Below, piece after piece: positions 54,401-64,000 of a stretch of 64,000 bases of DNA. The position numbers and the translations under genes are program-made. A model generated the notes under the pieces. It saw only the letters and a list, made by a program, of their open reading frames with translations, was not told where the DNA came from and did not search any database. The stretch covers positions 152,501 through 216,500 of the forward strand of contig CAWZYM010000205.1 in the NCBI GenBank assembly GCA_963966185.1, read 5' to 3'. Numbering within the stretch: position 1 is the first letter of the stretch; every line of letters begins with the position of its first letter. Source of the stretch: Rhabditoides inermis. Its lineage: Eukaryota; Nematoda; Chromadorea; Rhabditida; Rhabditidae.

Positions 54401-57097
54401 AATCGATGCAGTGACAAATTATCTTTCAAAAGTACTTCCAAGTAAAAGTAGTTGGTTTGTACCGTTGTCTCAGTTGAGCAAAAGGACTGACATGTTTTCA
54501 ATGGAGACATGTGCCAACAGGCTCTCTCTCTCTCATACCAGTGCAAAGCGGCCATATTATAATGAACGCGTTTACGAAGTTATGCAGTTATTATCTAAAA
54601 GCATAACTTCTGTTGTAACATAACACGTCGAATAATGCTGAGAGCCTGTTTGCACATGTCTCCATTGAAAACATGTCAGTCCTTTTGCTCAACTGAGACA
54701 ACGGTACAAACCAACTACTTTTACTTGGAAGTACTTTTGAAAGATAATATCTGTCCTTTTCTTAAGTTTTGTTTCACAAAATTACATTTTCATACACGTT
54801 CGCGATTCGCTGCGAGTATACCGACGCGCACCCGCTATTCGCCTATCTCTCTCTCTCTCTCACTCACACACAGAGGGGGCGGGGCGAAAGCGATTGTCCG
54901 ACGCCCGACACCAATCTCAATCCGCACTCGAATGCGGACTCTCCGTATCTCGCTTCAAATTCAATCAAACTCAATACAACTTTCTATAACTCTATCGAAT
55001 AGAGATGTGAACGCAATGTAACAGTGGAAATCACTTCAAAATGAGGAAAAGTGCTTCATCCGAGAAAAGTCGTTTTTGAGCATTCTAGCGCGCGGGGACA
55101 TCCAGTACAAACGAGAGGGCGCTGGCGCGCCCTCTCTAATGTTCCCGTCAATGTCGAGTTACCATCAAAAAGTGAGCAAGGAGTGTTCGTGTGTCGACAT
55201 TGACAGGAAAGTAGAATGCGGAGCTTTTTCGGAATTTAGTTTATTCGAAGACCATCAGGGTGGTCTACGCCGTATTCGAGGTGAGCGAGGAGGTGGTACC
55301 CGAAGTTTCGATGTGTCGGTCAATCAATCAATCAATAGTGTATTCGGCATCGCTAAGTAAAATCCGGGGCTTTCACGGACTGTAGTTTATTTTCCTCGAA
55401 AATTCGAATTGTGCTTTCCTGCCTTTTGTGTGGACTGTCTGCAAATCGGCAGTATAGATTTCCTTAGGCTTTGGTTATGTTAATGTCACGGGACATTGTA
55501 AAGTGGAACAAAGGACTACGGCTTTTGATGTGTCGGATGATTGAGCGATTGAGCCCCTAGCGTGTTTGGCAGTGCAATGTTGCAGTTTGTGTGCCTGGTG
55601 CCGTTCGCATTGGCATACACGCTCGCCTGCGGCGTGATCACTCTGTTCATACTGGGTGTGCTCAACAAGGACAAGCTGTTCAACGTCGATACGATCACCC
55701 ACGGAAACGACGAGTGGGGAGAGGTGAGAGAGAGAGAGAGGTGAGAGAGAGAAGGAGATTGATAATTTCGATTTTTCCATGTTATCAGTAATAAACCTAT
55801 CTGTATAGAGAGAGTTGAATGGTCGACTGTTGTGTTGCAGGAGTACGTCGAGGTGAAGACGGCGAATCCCAGCAACACCAAGGACCTTGTCACCGTGTTT
55901 TTCTCCATGGGCGGTGAGTGCGGGTCCGACTTGCAGAGCGGGGAGCGGTAGGAGAAGGGGTTCAGCGGGGAGGGCCAACTGCAGACCGCGAGAGTGGGGA
56001 GACACGAGTTGTAGAAATCGAATGGATTGATGGTGACGAGGTCATGTTTCGATCATGCAATGTGTATTCACGAGGGAGGTGTTATAGGTCCTCCACTCGG
56101 ATTTACAATCTGAAGGCACCATTCGAAAGCTCTTGATCTCCTTAACAACATATCAAAAATTCAGCTGCCCTCGTGTCCATTAAAGTACCGTAATCTTCGT
56201 TTGAAGTTGATACCAGATTACTGTACTTTGTGTTACGTATGTTGCACTATTCTTATCGGAGTGGGTCCCTAATAGTTATAGAAGACTATAACTTTCATAA
56301 AAACTTTGAAATATGAGATTTCATCGATTTAGAGCTGAGTTATGGTCGAAAACGTCGATGACTGCCTCCAGCGAGTGTCTGGACTTTGAAATTTTTGACT
56401 GTTACTTTCCATGTAAAGTATGCCTAAACCGAAACGAGGGCAGCTGATTTTTTGATATGTTAAACAGTAGGTTAAGGGCTTTCAATTTCTACCTTATGAA
56501 GTAAATCCGAGTGGAGGACCTATAACACCTCCCTCGTCAGATATAACGATTTCGGATAAACGATTGATTCAAAATCAAAATCAAAATCAAATGTTTATTC
56601 GGAATCGCAAATATGATTATGTATTATGTATTATGTACAAATATGATTACGCAATCTATAACGATTGATTGATTGATTAATTGATTGCGATCATGTCCTC
56701 GTTTCAGCCCTCGTCGCGCCGTTCATTCTTGTGGCGGGCGGTGTGCTCTACCTCGCCTTCTGGGGCGCCAATGCTATCTACAAGTGAGCAGTGCTTTGTT
56801 ATCTAATACGGGATACCGACCTATGGATACCTACTTTATCCGTTTTCGCAATCGTCTGTTTCGCAATGACATTTATTTCGTAATCGTTGATTGCGAAATG
56901 TTGAGGTGCGGCCGCTACTTCCGCAAGGTGCGCAAGACTGCCAAGAAGGCCAAGAAGGCTGCAAAGAAGGCCGCCAAGTATGAGGTGAGGAGATAGAGAG
57001 AAAGAGAGAGAATGAGTGCGAGTTAGTAAGAGAGTGATAGTGAGGGTGAGAACACATACTGTTGCAGATGGAGCCGATCGCTATCGTTAGCAAGTAG
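49808..57097 (+). CDS. Multi-pass membrane protein with Lys/Ala-rich tail (multi-exon, 5' end unresolved)
   Basis: Phase-consistent exons encode about eight hydrophobic segments: VAVWAHLVCSLGGVAPLLAG, VWLGVALAAAVVVCHY, YAAVTSTILVSLTW, VAQLIAGGVCLAYSFWSTLL, WVKLVLAVMTITSASVVL, WGTVLPVILVALLVAAHY, FVCLVPFALAYTLACGVITL and LVAPFILVAGGVLYLAFWGA. A loop with NKDKLFNVDTITHGNDEWGE separates the last two. The tail, KVRKTAKKAKKAAKKAAKYE, ends MEPIAIVSK. The tail is likely cytoplasmic and basic. The 2.6-kb intron between 51675 and 54296 contains a complete gene on the opposite strand, and two later introns hold fold-back elements. I do not recognise the family. Confidence 0.6.
50806..51025. repeat. AT-rich fold-back element in intron
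   Basis: AAGCAGCTATTAAGTTCAAA at the left pairs with TTTTTTGAACTTAGCTGCTT at the right, about 215 bp apart. The interior is TTTTTCGGCATTTT-type repeats. A partial AGCTGCTTAAGAG triplication follows at 51002-51045. Confidence 0.6.
51358..51422. repeat. GA microsatellite in intron
   Basis: Starts directly after the GTGAGTGGA donor at 51353. Confidence 0.95.
52021..53863 (-). CDS. Lys/Glu-rich nuclear-type protein nested in an intron (multi-exon)
   Basis: Starts MASTPGKGEDAGPPAAAAKE at 53863 and ends DKFENNHFKK at 52021, in about six exons. The large second exon is nearly all Lys, Glu, Ser and Asp (for example KKKKTKKVEDNAYDFLDVDL, then SESDEEKEKREKEEEE), with repeats of KEKEQKSKE. Later exons are Ser/Thr-rich (TVSTHTSAITPSTHIPTPTR) and then basic with a short coiled coil (KTLKREVRSMQRVLDKF). 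Splice phases are consistent. It lies entirely inside an intron of the plus-strand membrane-protein gene. Composition suggests a nuclear or RNA-processing role, but no domain is recognised. Confidence 0.65.
54418..54748. mobile_element. Fold-back element with 109-bp arms
   Basis: Left arm 54418-54526 and right arm 54640-54748 are inverse copies with one mismatch. The termini are ATTATCTTTCAAAAGTACTT. There is no coding capacity. It begins 26 bp after the exon ending MMVYAVFE. Confidence 0.9.
55253..55284 (+). repeat. Partial duplicate of an exon 3' end
   Basis: GGTGGTCTACGCCGTATTCG followed by AGGTGAGC nearly repeats the end of the exon at 54372-54392 with its donor. The copy is 880 bp downstream in the same intron, with the fold-back element between. 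It is a decayed partial exon duplication or a possible alternative donor. Confidence 0.55.
56071..56536. mobile_element. Fold-back element, CGAGGGAGGTGTTATAGGTC termini
   Basis: Arms of about 110 bp (56071-56180 and 56430-56536) pair with moderate divergence. They share CCTCCACTCGGATTTAC, AACATATCAAAAA and TCAGCTGCCCTCG. It lies in an intron of the membrane-protein gene. Confidence 0.85.
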
Positions 57098-57269
57098 ACG
57101 GTTCTTCATGCTCTTCTGTGTCACTTGGATGATTTGTTCTTGGTATATCACTTGTTTTAACCGGTTTTCACACGTGCATGTATTCTCTTATTGTATCATT
57201 TTGTAATGTTTGTATACAGTTTGTAAATTGTATTATTTATATACGACTTTAATAATGTTTACATTTTGT

Positions 57270-57275
57270 AATAAA
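57270..57275 (+). terminator. Polyadenylation signal of the membrane-protein gene
   Basis: AATAAA about 175 bp after the stop codon, only 130 bp before the next gene's ATG. Confidence 0.5.
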
Positions 57276-57403
57276 GATTTATACGTTTATGTAAATACGC
57301 ATGTGGGCAAGTTGCAAGCATCGGTTGTGAGGCCGCATGATATCTGGGGAGCACGGTCGGAATGCCAGAGGTGCTGGCATGTTCAGATTGAAATCGATTT
57401 GCA

Positions 57404-58434
57404 ATGGGCGATCGCAGTGAGGAGAGGATTGTGAAGGAGGAGCCCGACGCTGAGGTGAGGAGTAGGTCCGTTTATACTTGACCATGTTCCGAAGCTGTGT
57501 CAACTTTGACGCGCGCAAAGTTGTCGCGATGTACACACGACCCTTTTGCCCACCTTTTTATGTGATATGGTCTAGGCTGCTCCTCCGACTGCTAGGAGCA
57601 GGGCGCTGACTCGCGATGATGGTGAGAGATTGCGCTCGTGAACTCTTTCCTTGTATGATTCAAGGTGGTCTGGGCGAGTCTTCTGGTGCAGAGAGATGAG
57701 AGAGCGCGCCGCCCCCTGCCGGCTGGAGTGGGAAAGGAAGCTCAACAGGGTGAGCGCGATTGGACACTTTTTCGTTGTGTCGGTGTAATGCTATTCGATC
57801 TAATGACGATGTTCTTGTAGAAGTACAAGGAGGCGAAGCGGGAGAAGGAGGAGATGCGGGCGCGACTCGCACGTGTGGAGCGCCGCGTGATGGATCTGGG
57901 TGCGTGAATATATGGTGTTTGTATGGGTCAAGCAAGAAGTAGGCCGAATTTCATCACAATGGAGTGATCAAGTTGCCACTCGATTCTGGCAATGTTTCGA
58001 ACTAGGGATCGGTGGTTGGTTGATTCGGCTGTATTGCAGAGACGCGTATTCAACTTACTACCGCACTTATCACTTTGATATGACTGCATACATTAAGAGT
58101 GAATGAGTGAGTGATAAGGTCTTGTCAGTGTAATCTATCGGCGTTTTCAGCGGACTGGTTCGCCGGCCGACCCCGACATGCGATGAAATGCAAGGAGCAA
58201 ATGATGGACAAGAAGAAGGACGAAGATGTGAGCGGCAATTGAGAGGGAGAGAGAGGGTTTCGATTGCAGGTGCTGCGTCAGCGAGCTGAAATGCGACTGG
58301 TATGCTTCCCGGGTTGGTTTTGCGAGAATGGCAATGGAAGGAAGGCGAGGAGGAACTCGAAGGACAAGGAGGAGATGGCGATGGAGCAGGCAGCGGAGGA
58401 GCAGGAGGAGAACGAGAGAAAGGCGGAGGAATAG
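57404..58434 (+). CDS. Small charged coiled-coil protein (multi-exon)
   Basis: The ATG at 57404 gives MGDRSEERIVKEEPDAE. Further exons encode AAPPTARSRALTRDD, EMRERAAPCRLEWERKLNR, KYKEAKREKEEMRARLARVE, DWFAGRPRHAMKCKEQMMDK and a last exon ending MAMEQAAEEQEENERKAEE before TAG at 58432. VKEEP is a sumoylation consensus (psi-K-x-E), an observation from the motif only. About 170 residues, mostly helical. Family not recognised. The start follows the previous gene's poly-A signal by 130 bp. Confidence 0.55.
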
Positions 58435-58781
58435 TATGCCTTGAACTTGTTACTAGTGTATGTTTTGTATGCTATACTATGACTACTTACATATACTACC
58501 TTGTTGACACTTGGCTGTTGTCTTGATCTATCTCATTTTATTTCCAGGCGTCTGACGTGTATAATCTCACCCATTTGATCCTGTTCCGTATAATATCCCG
58601 TTTAAACCTGTTTATCACCCGTTCTTGTTGAAGCAATGTTGTTGTTGTTGTAAAGTTGTTGTACATAAATACGTTTTCGATCTTGTTGTTCTGCTCGATT
58701 CCTTTATCGGTCGCTTCGCCGAGTGAATCTACCTGTCGAAATCATTTTGGCAAATGAAAGAGGTATAGAGGTGAAGGCGTG

Positions 58782-61700
58782 ATGGAGGAGCGAAGGAAAA
58801 CGAGGAAGGTGAGAACCGGAGGGTTAGTTATACTCTGCGCCAGAGCGATAGTTTTCGATCTACCTCGCTTGCAGTTCGAAATACGGTGCCATAACCGTCT
58901 GCCTCTCTTGTTTTGCGCCCCAATCCCTGCGAGCTGACTCTCCGTCTTCCTCTCGATCTACCCCACCGCACGCAACGAGCATATAACTGTAACGCTTCTG
59001 AAACACGCTCGAGAGGAAGACGGAGAGTCAGCTCGCAGGGATTGGGGCGCAAAACAAGAGAGGCAGACGGTTATGGCACCGTATTTCGAACTGCAAGCGA
59101 GGTAGATCGAAAACTATCGCTCTGGCGCAGAGTATACGAAAGGCGATCCCTAGTGCTTGGAATGTGTCGGTTCAGGTCGCTCGCCACTGTGTCAAGAGGC
59201 GCAAGAAGACGTTAGGGGACAGTGAGAGCGAGGGAGACAGTGACGACTCGCGATACGAGAGCATGTGGCAGGCCGAGCAGATGAGGAAGCGCAAGGCTGA
59301 GAGGGAGAAGAGAGGTGAGATGGATGAGACAATACAGTAGTTCATATCGACATTGTAACCTATATCATCATTGAGCGTGGGGAAATGTTGCGTAAGTTTG
59401 CAAATCTTCCAGCGCGACTCCGTCTTCAAGAGGCGAGGAGCGGGTTCGAGGTAGGCTGCTGGCATTGTTATTGCTATTTCGTCTCCTAGTTTTTTTTTCA
59501 AACCATCTGACCCAGGCTAGCCTAGTAGTCGACTGAGTGCGAGGAAGAAAAAGGAGTCATAATATTTATTGTTACAAAATCGAGGTTCAGGAGTTGCAGG
59601 TGAAAAGGGAGCAACGAGGGCAGCAGGAGAAGACGGTCGAGGTCATCTGCTTGTCCAGCGACAGCGGCGACGAGCCAGCCGCTGTGTGAGTGGAACTGTG
59701 TGCTGTTACTTTCATGCTGTGAGAGCGTTGTCACGAGGCCAACACGCGTCACTTGTTCGAACAATTCCATTTCTGAATTGCATGTTGATGTATATTGATT
59801 GATTGGATAGGGATATTGCTAATACTCGCAACTTGCATGAGTGCAGAACCCGTGCTGCGACAAAGACGACTGTGAAGGCGGAGGATCGGGCGGCGGAGAA
59901 CTTCTCCGACAGAGACTTGATGGAGCAGCTGCGAGCGAGCAAGGCACACGAGGCGGCGAGGAGGCGGGGCAAGAGACACGACAGGGAGAGGGAGAGGGAG
60001 GAGAGACAGGTGAGCGTGTCAAATGTATGTGATTATGCCGTGTATGTTTTGCAGAAAAAGCAGAGTGACAGGGATCCGGCTATCGAGAGGAATGACAACC
60101 AGGAAAAGGCCAAGGACAAGGAGAGGGAGAGGGAAGGACATATGAAGGAGAAGGATGGAGAGAGCGGGAAGGCAACTGCTGAATCTCACAGTCGGCCGTC
60201 AACTAGGAAGGCTATCGAGACGGAGACGGAGAGACAGGTGGGTCTGTGAAAAAGTGTATCAATGTGGTGAGTGTGTTGTAGAAGAAGAGAGGTGAGAGGG
60301 ATTCGGCGGCTGGTGAATCTATCGAGAGGAAGGACAAGGAGGAGAGGGAGATACGGGTGAGCATAAGGGATATCACTACGAAATGAGACGTAATGCGTCG
60401 AAAAAGTCACTGTGTATTTTTAATGTGTTTCAGTCCCAACGAGCACGTGATTCGGGGAAGGAGAAGGTAGAGAAGAGAACGACAACTAGTGAACCATCTC
60501 GCACTCAGTCGACCAGGAAGGCTATCGAGAAGGAGACGGAGAGACAGGTGGGCATGTGAACAATCGGATGATGTAGTGAATGTGTTGCAGAAGCAGAGCG
60601 AGAAAGAGAACGCTTCCGAGAAGAAGAGGAGGTTCGAGAAAGACCAGGAGGAGAAGGAGAGACAGGTGAGCCACAGTTTGAATCGTGTCATGTTGTGCTC
60701 AGGTTCGTTGGGCCCTTTTATACTCCGCCGCCGCCGCTAGCGGCGTAGTGCAAAATATACAAATATCGATTGACACCGCCGACCGCTGACCGCTGGCCGC
60801 TCGCGCACCCTTTTATACTCGAACGCCGCCGCTCACCGCTAGCGGTGAGCGGTCTCCAGCGGCGATAATGCTCGCGAGTATTTTCGCCGCTGCGGCGAGA
60901 GTAGTGTGCTTGAATGTTTTCAAGTATTATAATTTTGTTTTATAAGTTTTGTTGTACTATGGAACAATACACAATTCTGATTCAGAATATACTAGTTTCA
61001 GTACAATTTGAGCTTCCTGTGCTGAGATTTAGACAGTAACATAAATTGTGTACTAGAGAGTACAGTAATCATGTATTTATTAAGTAGACAAAATTTTGAT
61101 TGATTTAACATAAGTTTCAGTTAGTAATCGAAAGAAATACGAATTATGAGCACCCTAATATTTTTGTACGCCGCCCGCCGCCCGTTGACTACTCCCAGCG
61201 GCGAGCGGCGAGAATACTCGTCTCGGCGGCGAGCGGTGCGGCGGCGGCGGAGTATAACACGCAATCTCTGAGAGAATCGGACACCACTGGGATCTAGGAT
61301 ATGAAATAGTGGAAAGTTATGATGTTTTGGTGTTTTCAGTAACTAACAAGTATCAACAACATGTTATGCAACTTTTTTTCGAAATTGAAATGATTAAATT
61401 TTGATAAGCTAAATCGGTCAAATGTCATCGAAACCTATACATATAACCCATTTTTGGACAGCTGATACAATTTTAAGAAACTTTTTATATAGAAAATTTT
61501 TGATGTAACCCAAAGGTTAAGCTTTTATAGGCGAAAATATGATTTCTTTTGTAAAAAATAATTTCTTAAAAATATATGGAAGTTCGATAGCAATCTCTAG
61601 TTTGCATTATTCAAAACGTGAAGTTGTTTATAATCAAATAAAAATTATACGAGGAAAATCGAAGGGTACGTCTTTTTTGCTACAGCCGTTTGAAAATGAT

Positions 61701-63458
61701 CCATTCATGGTGGTCCATCGCAAATGGACCATAAGCAGATAAGAACCATACAAAAACTAAAAAGTTTCGAAAACTAGAAGTAATTTGAAGCATACTTTGT
61801 GTTCACATTGTCGTTGTACCATGAAATCCAAAAAAGTTATGAGCGTTTCAATCCAAGAAAATTTAAAAATTTCCACTCTTTCGGGTGTGGTGATTATCCA
61901 GTCTTCAATAGCACCTTATTCTGGTTAGTTTATGAAAATGTAACCTATACAACGTGTAAAAACACTTATATTTCAAAAATCGACGGGGACGTCTTTTGAG
62001 ATATCGACCTTTGAATGTTGCTGGCTCGCGAACATGCAACACTTAACAAAAACCGTTCCACTATAATAGTACTTTTTGTAACTAGTTGTTCAAACTTACC
62101 ATAAAAAGAATATAAAAACTATGTGTTTTTGAAAAAAAAAGAGAACGTATTTTGATTTATCGATCTTCATGGTCGTCATGTTCGCGAGCCAGCAACATTC
62201 AAACGTCGACATCTCAAAAGATGTCCCCTTCGATTTTTGAAATATAAGTGTTTTTACACTTTGTATAGGTTACATTTTCATAAACCGACCAGAATAAGGT
62301 GCTATTGAAGGCTGGATAATCACCACGTCCAAAAAGTAGAAATTTTTAAATTTTCTTGGATTGAATCGCTCATAATTTTTTTTGGATTTGATGGTACAAC
62401 GACAATGTGAACACAAAGTATGCTTCAAATTACTTCTAGTTTTTAAAACTATTCAGTTTTTGTATGGTTCTTATCTGCTTATGGTCCATATGCGTTGGAC
62501 CACCATGAGTGGATCATTTTCAAACGGCTGTAGCAAAAAAGACGTACCCTTCGATTTTTCTCGTATAAATTTTCTTCTGTTATAAACAACTTTAAGTTTT
62601 GAATAATGCAAACTAGAGACTGCTATCGAACTTCCATATATTTTTAAGAATTTATTTTTCACGAAAGAAATCATATTTTCGCCTATAAAAGCTTAACCTT
62701 TGGGTTACATCATTTTTTGTCTATATAAAAAGTTTTTTAGATTGATGTAAGGAATCGAATTATTTTTTGTAAGTTAGTTTTGGACGAAAACTGACAAAGT
62801 TGAGGTGGTGGTCCCTTAACTTGCTAAATATGCAAATTTCAATGAAATCATCATTACCACTTTGTGAAGGACCCTTCATAACCCCAAACTACGCCCTCAA
62901 AAACCCTAGATCCCACATGTCCCAAAAACGTCCGATTCTCTCAGAGATTGCGTGATAAAAGGGCCCTAACACTTTATTCGCAACTGTGTGAAAGTGTTTC
63001 AAAGAGAGAGACCGAACACACCTTCAACGTGTCAATGCAACACCAGACGCTTTCCAATTCAGTTTCCCCCATTTTGCGTGTTATCATACAACCGCATGAG
63101 TTATCACGTTCCCTCTGTCCAGGAGATGGCGGTGAATGGTAAGGCTTTTCGAAGGGCCTGTATTGAAGACTGACCCATTTTAAAGGCAGGCGTGGTCACT
63201 CTCTTCGAAACGGCCCCTTCAAATCGCCTTCGGAACACGATGTTTGGTCGTGTCGCGAAGGAGTATCGAAGACACTGACGCGAGCTTTTCAGGAGATGGC
63301 GGTGAACGTGTTCTTCTGTCGTCAGTCGCATGCGTTCCCCGTCGATTCCCGGTCGACGGTCGCCGCGCTCCGCCCCCGCATCGCAAGTCAGTACAACATC
63401 ACCCGATCCTTCCACGTGTATAGCAGCGGCGGCGACGGTGGGTGTCAAGGTGTGATAC

Positions 63459-63499
<41 letters not shown>

Positions 63500-64000
63500 T
63501 CGGTGTGGTGAGTCTCTTCGAAACAGCCCCTTCAAAACGCCTTCGGTACACGGTACACGCTGTCGTGTTTTGAAGGTGTTTCGAAGTCATTATCGAAGGA
63601 GGTTTCGAAGAGTCTGACAGCGTTGGTTTGGGTTTTCAGTCATCTCTCAGTTTTCTTGATCCATTCAGGATTTCGCGTTCTTGCCGATTCTGCGGAGTGG
63701 GGCGACGTCTCCGATTCGATCATCGTCGATGTGCTTGCCGCTATTGACGGGACTGGGTGGGTGGAGGAGCAGCAGCAACAGGAGCAGGAGCAGGAGGAAG
63801 TGGAGCAGGAGAAGGAAAATGAGAAGGAGAAAGACGACGATGTTTGGCTGCACCAGCAAGTCCCGCGGAGGCGTGAGGTGCGCATTGAATGGCTGTTTGT
63901 GTGCATCTATATTTGTGCTTGCAGAACTCGTCTCGCCACTCGGCTCGTCTCGTCAACGCAGCGGTTGGAGTAATGAGGGGGAAGGAGCGGCGTTCTGGCG
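58782..64000 (+). CDS. SIM- and SUMO-like-domain protein, Rad60/NIP45-like (partial, runs off the window)
   Basis: Exon 1 (58782-58808) reads MEERRKTRK. Exon 2 gives VARHCVKRRKKTLGDSESEG. A later exon holds VEVICLSSDSGDEPAA, a textbook SUMO-interaction motif. Charged exons follow, two of them ending in the near-identical STRKAIETETERQ and STRKAIEKETERQ (exon duplication). After a 2.3-kb element in an intron, exons at 63295-63440 and 63668-63880 give EMAVNVFFCRQSHAFPVDSR, STVAALRPRIASQYNITRSF and GFRVLADSAEWGDVSDSIIV. This is a ubiquitin-like beta-grasp pattern with the usual helix and the late W-D-D segment. A Gln/Glu-rich stretch follows, and the last visible exon starts NSSRHSARLVNAAVG. SIM plus C-terminal SUMO-like domain is the Rad60/Esc2/NIP45 plan, proteins that act with SUMO in genome stability. 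Confidence 0.6.
58831..59134. mobile_element. Fold-back element with perfect 126-bp arms and TA target duplication
   Basis: Arms 58831-58956 and 59009-59134 are exact inverse copies over 126 bp, starting TACTCTGCGCCAGAGCGATA, around a 52-bp centre. TA flanks both sides (58829-58830, 59135-59136), as for Tc1/mariner. It occupies intron 1 of the SIM/SUMO-like gene. Confidence 0.93.
60710..62966. mobile_element. Large fold-back element, GGGCCCTTTTAT termini
   Basis: The termini GGGCCCTTTTAT and the following CACGCAATCTCTGAGAGAAT are inverted at 62932-62966. Inner arms of about 700 bp (61460-62030 and 62190-62740) pair with moderate divergence. No intact ORF. GGGCCC ends and the adjacent right TAA hint at PIF/Harbinger. 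It fills one intron of the SIM/SUMO-like gene. Confidence 0.85.
60721..61254. mobile_element. GC-rich fold-back element nested in the larger one
   Basis: CTCCGCCGCCGCCGC near the left end is inverted at 61235-61252, with TA on both sides (60719-60720, 61255-61256). Removing it with one TA restores GGGCCCTTTTAACACGCAAT, matching the outer element's other end except for one base. The arms carry repeated CCGCTAGCGG and GCCGCCGC motifs. Confidence 0.85.
63186..63294. repeat. Intronic TTCGAA-type element, second copy
   Basis: CTCTCTTCGAAACGGCCCCT and CCTTCGGAACACG match the family at 3008 and 63504. The intron begins after a partial repeat of the next exon's first 16 bases (GAGATGGCGGTGAAT at 63122 and 63296). 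Confidence 0.6.
63460..63497. repeat. CT microsatellite in intron
   Basis: A CT tract shortly after the donor of the first SUMO-like exon and immediately before the next TTCGAA-type element. Confidence 0.95.
63504..63620. repeat. Intronic TTCGAA-type element, third copy
   Basis: GTGGTGAGTCTCTTCGAAAC at the left, matching the termini of the copy at 3008. The right end GTTTCGAAGAGTCTGACAG is the inverse with a few changes. About 115 bp. Confidence 0.7.

Noticed and set aside
61539..62674. Short open frames in the arms of the large fold-back element
   Set aside because: Similar peptides appear on opposite strands simply because the arms are inverted copies. The frames are short, lack starts or motifs, and the arms have diverged with indels.

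Overview
The window is eukaryotic and almost certainly from a small-bodied invertebrate animal. Genes are split into many short exons by introns that are mostly about 40-60 bp, with GTRAG donors and YAG acceptors. The families seen are animal ones: Argonaute, BTB-BACK, C2H2 zinc fingers, a THAP-like domain, a SUMO-like domain, and Penelope-like, Helitron and PIF/Harbinger elements. A nematode is a reasonable guess from the intron style and the slicer-defective Argonaute, but no sequence here proves the phylum. GA/CT microsatellites are very common. I assembled gene models by hand from splice signals, frame continuity and peptide composition, so exon edges are estimates.

Layout. 0.6-4.7 kb (+): BTB-BACK protein with a helical C-terminal half. 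5.7-10.6 kb (-): protein with three SUMO-interaction-like motifs followed by C2H2-like zinc fingers, carrying a truncated PIF/Harbinger element in an intron. 11.4-19.5 kb and 25.4-37.2 kb: two direct copies of one segment. Each copy holds a signal-peptide-bearing Ulp1/C48-like cysteine protease gene (+) followed by an intact 923-codon Penelope-like retroelement ORF (-) with an N-terminal GIY-YIG nuclease. Between the copies lie a 64-bp minisatellite, a THAP-like gene (+), a 37-bp minisatellite and an unidentified gene (-). Copy 2 contains two extra insertions, a 1.6-kb nest of small elements and a 2,095-bp Helitron. Copy 1 preserves the empty site of each.

37.2-40.2 kb is dominated by simple repeats: about 350 bp of GT and about 1.16 kb of GGGAGA. 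41.2-42.5 kb (-): small secreted, probably GPI-anchored protein. 43.3-48.3 kb (+): complete Argonaute with an internal RGG domain and a degraded catalytic tetrad. 49.8-57.1 kb (+): multi-pass membrane protein with a Lys/Glu-rich gene (52.0-53.9 kb, -) nested in one intron. 57.4-58.4 kb (+): small charged coiled-coil protein. 58.8 kb to the window end (+): Lys/Glu-rich protein with a SUMO-interaction-like motif, repeated exons and a ubiquitin-like domain, resembling Rad60/NIP45 in organisation.

Two themes stand out. First, three different loci have SUMO-pathway-like features: SIM/zinc-finger, SIM/SUMO-like, and the Ulp1-like protease. Second, the introns are filled with fold-back elements, several with near-perfect arms. 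The duplication also records the order of transposon arrivals.
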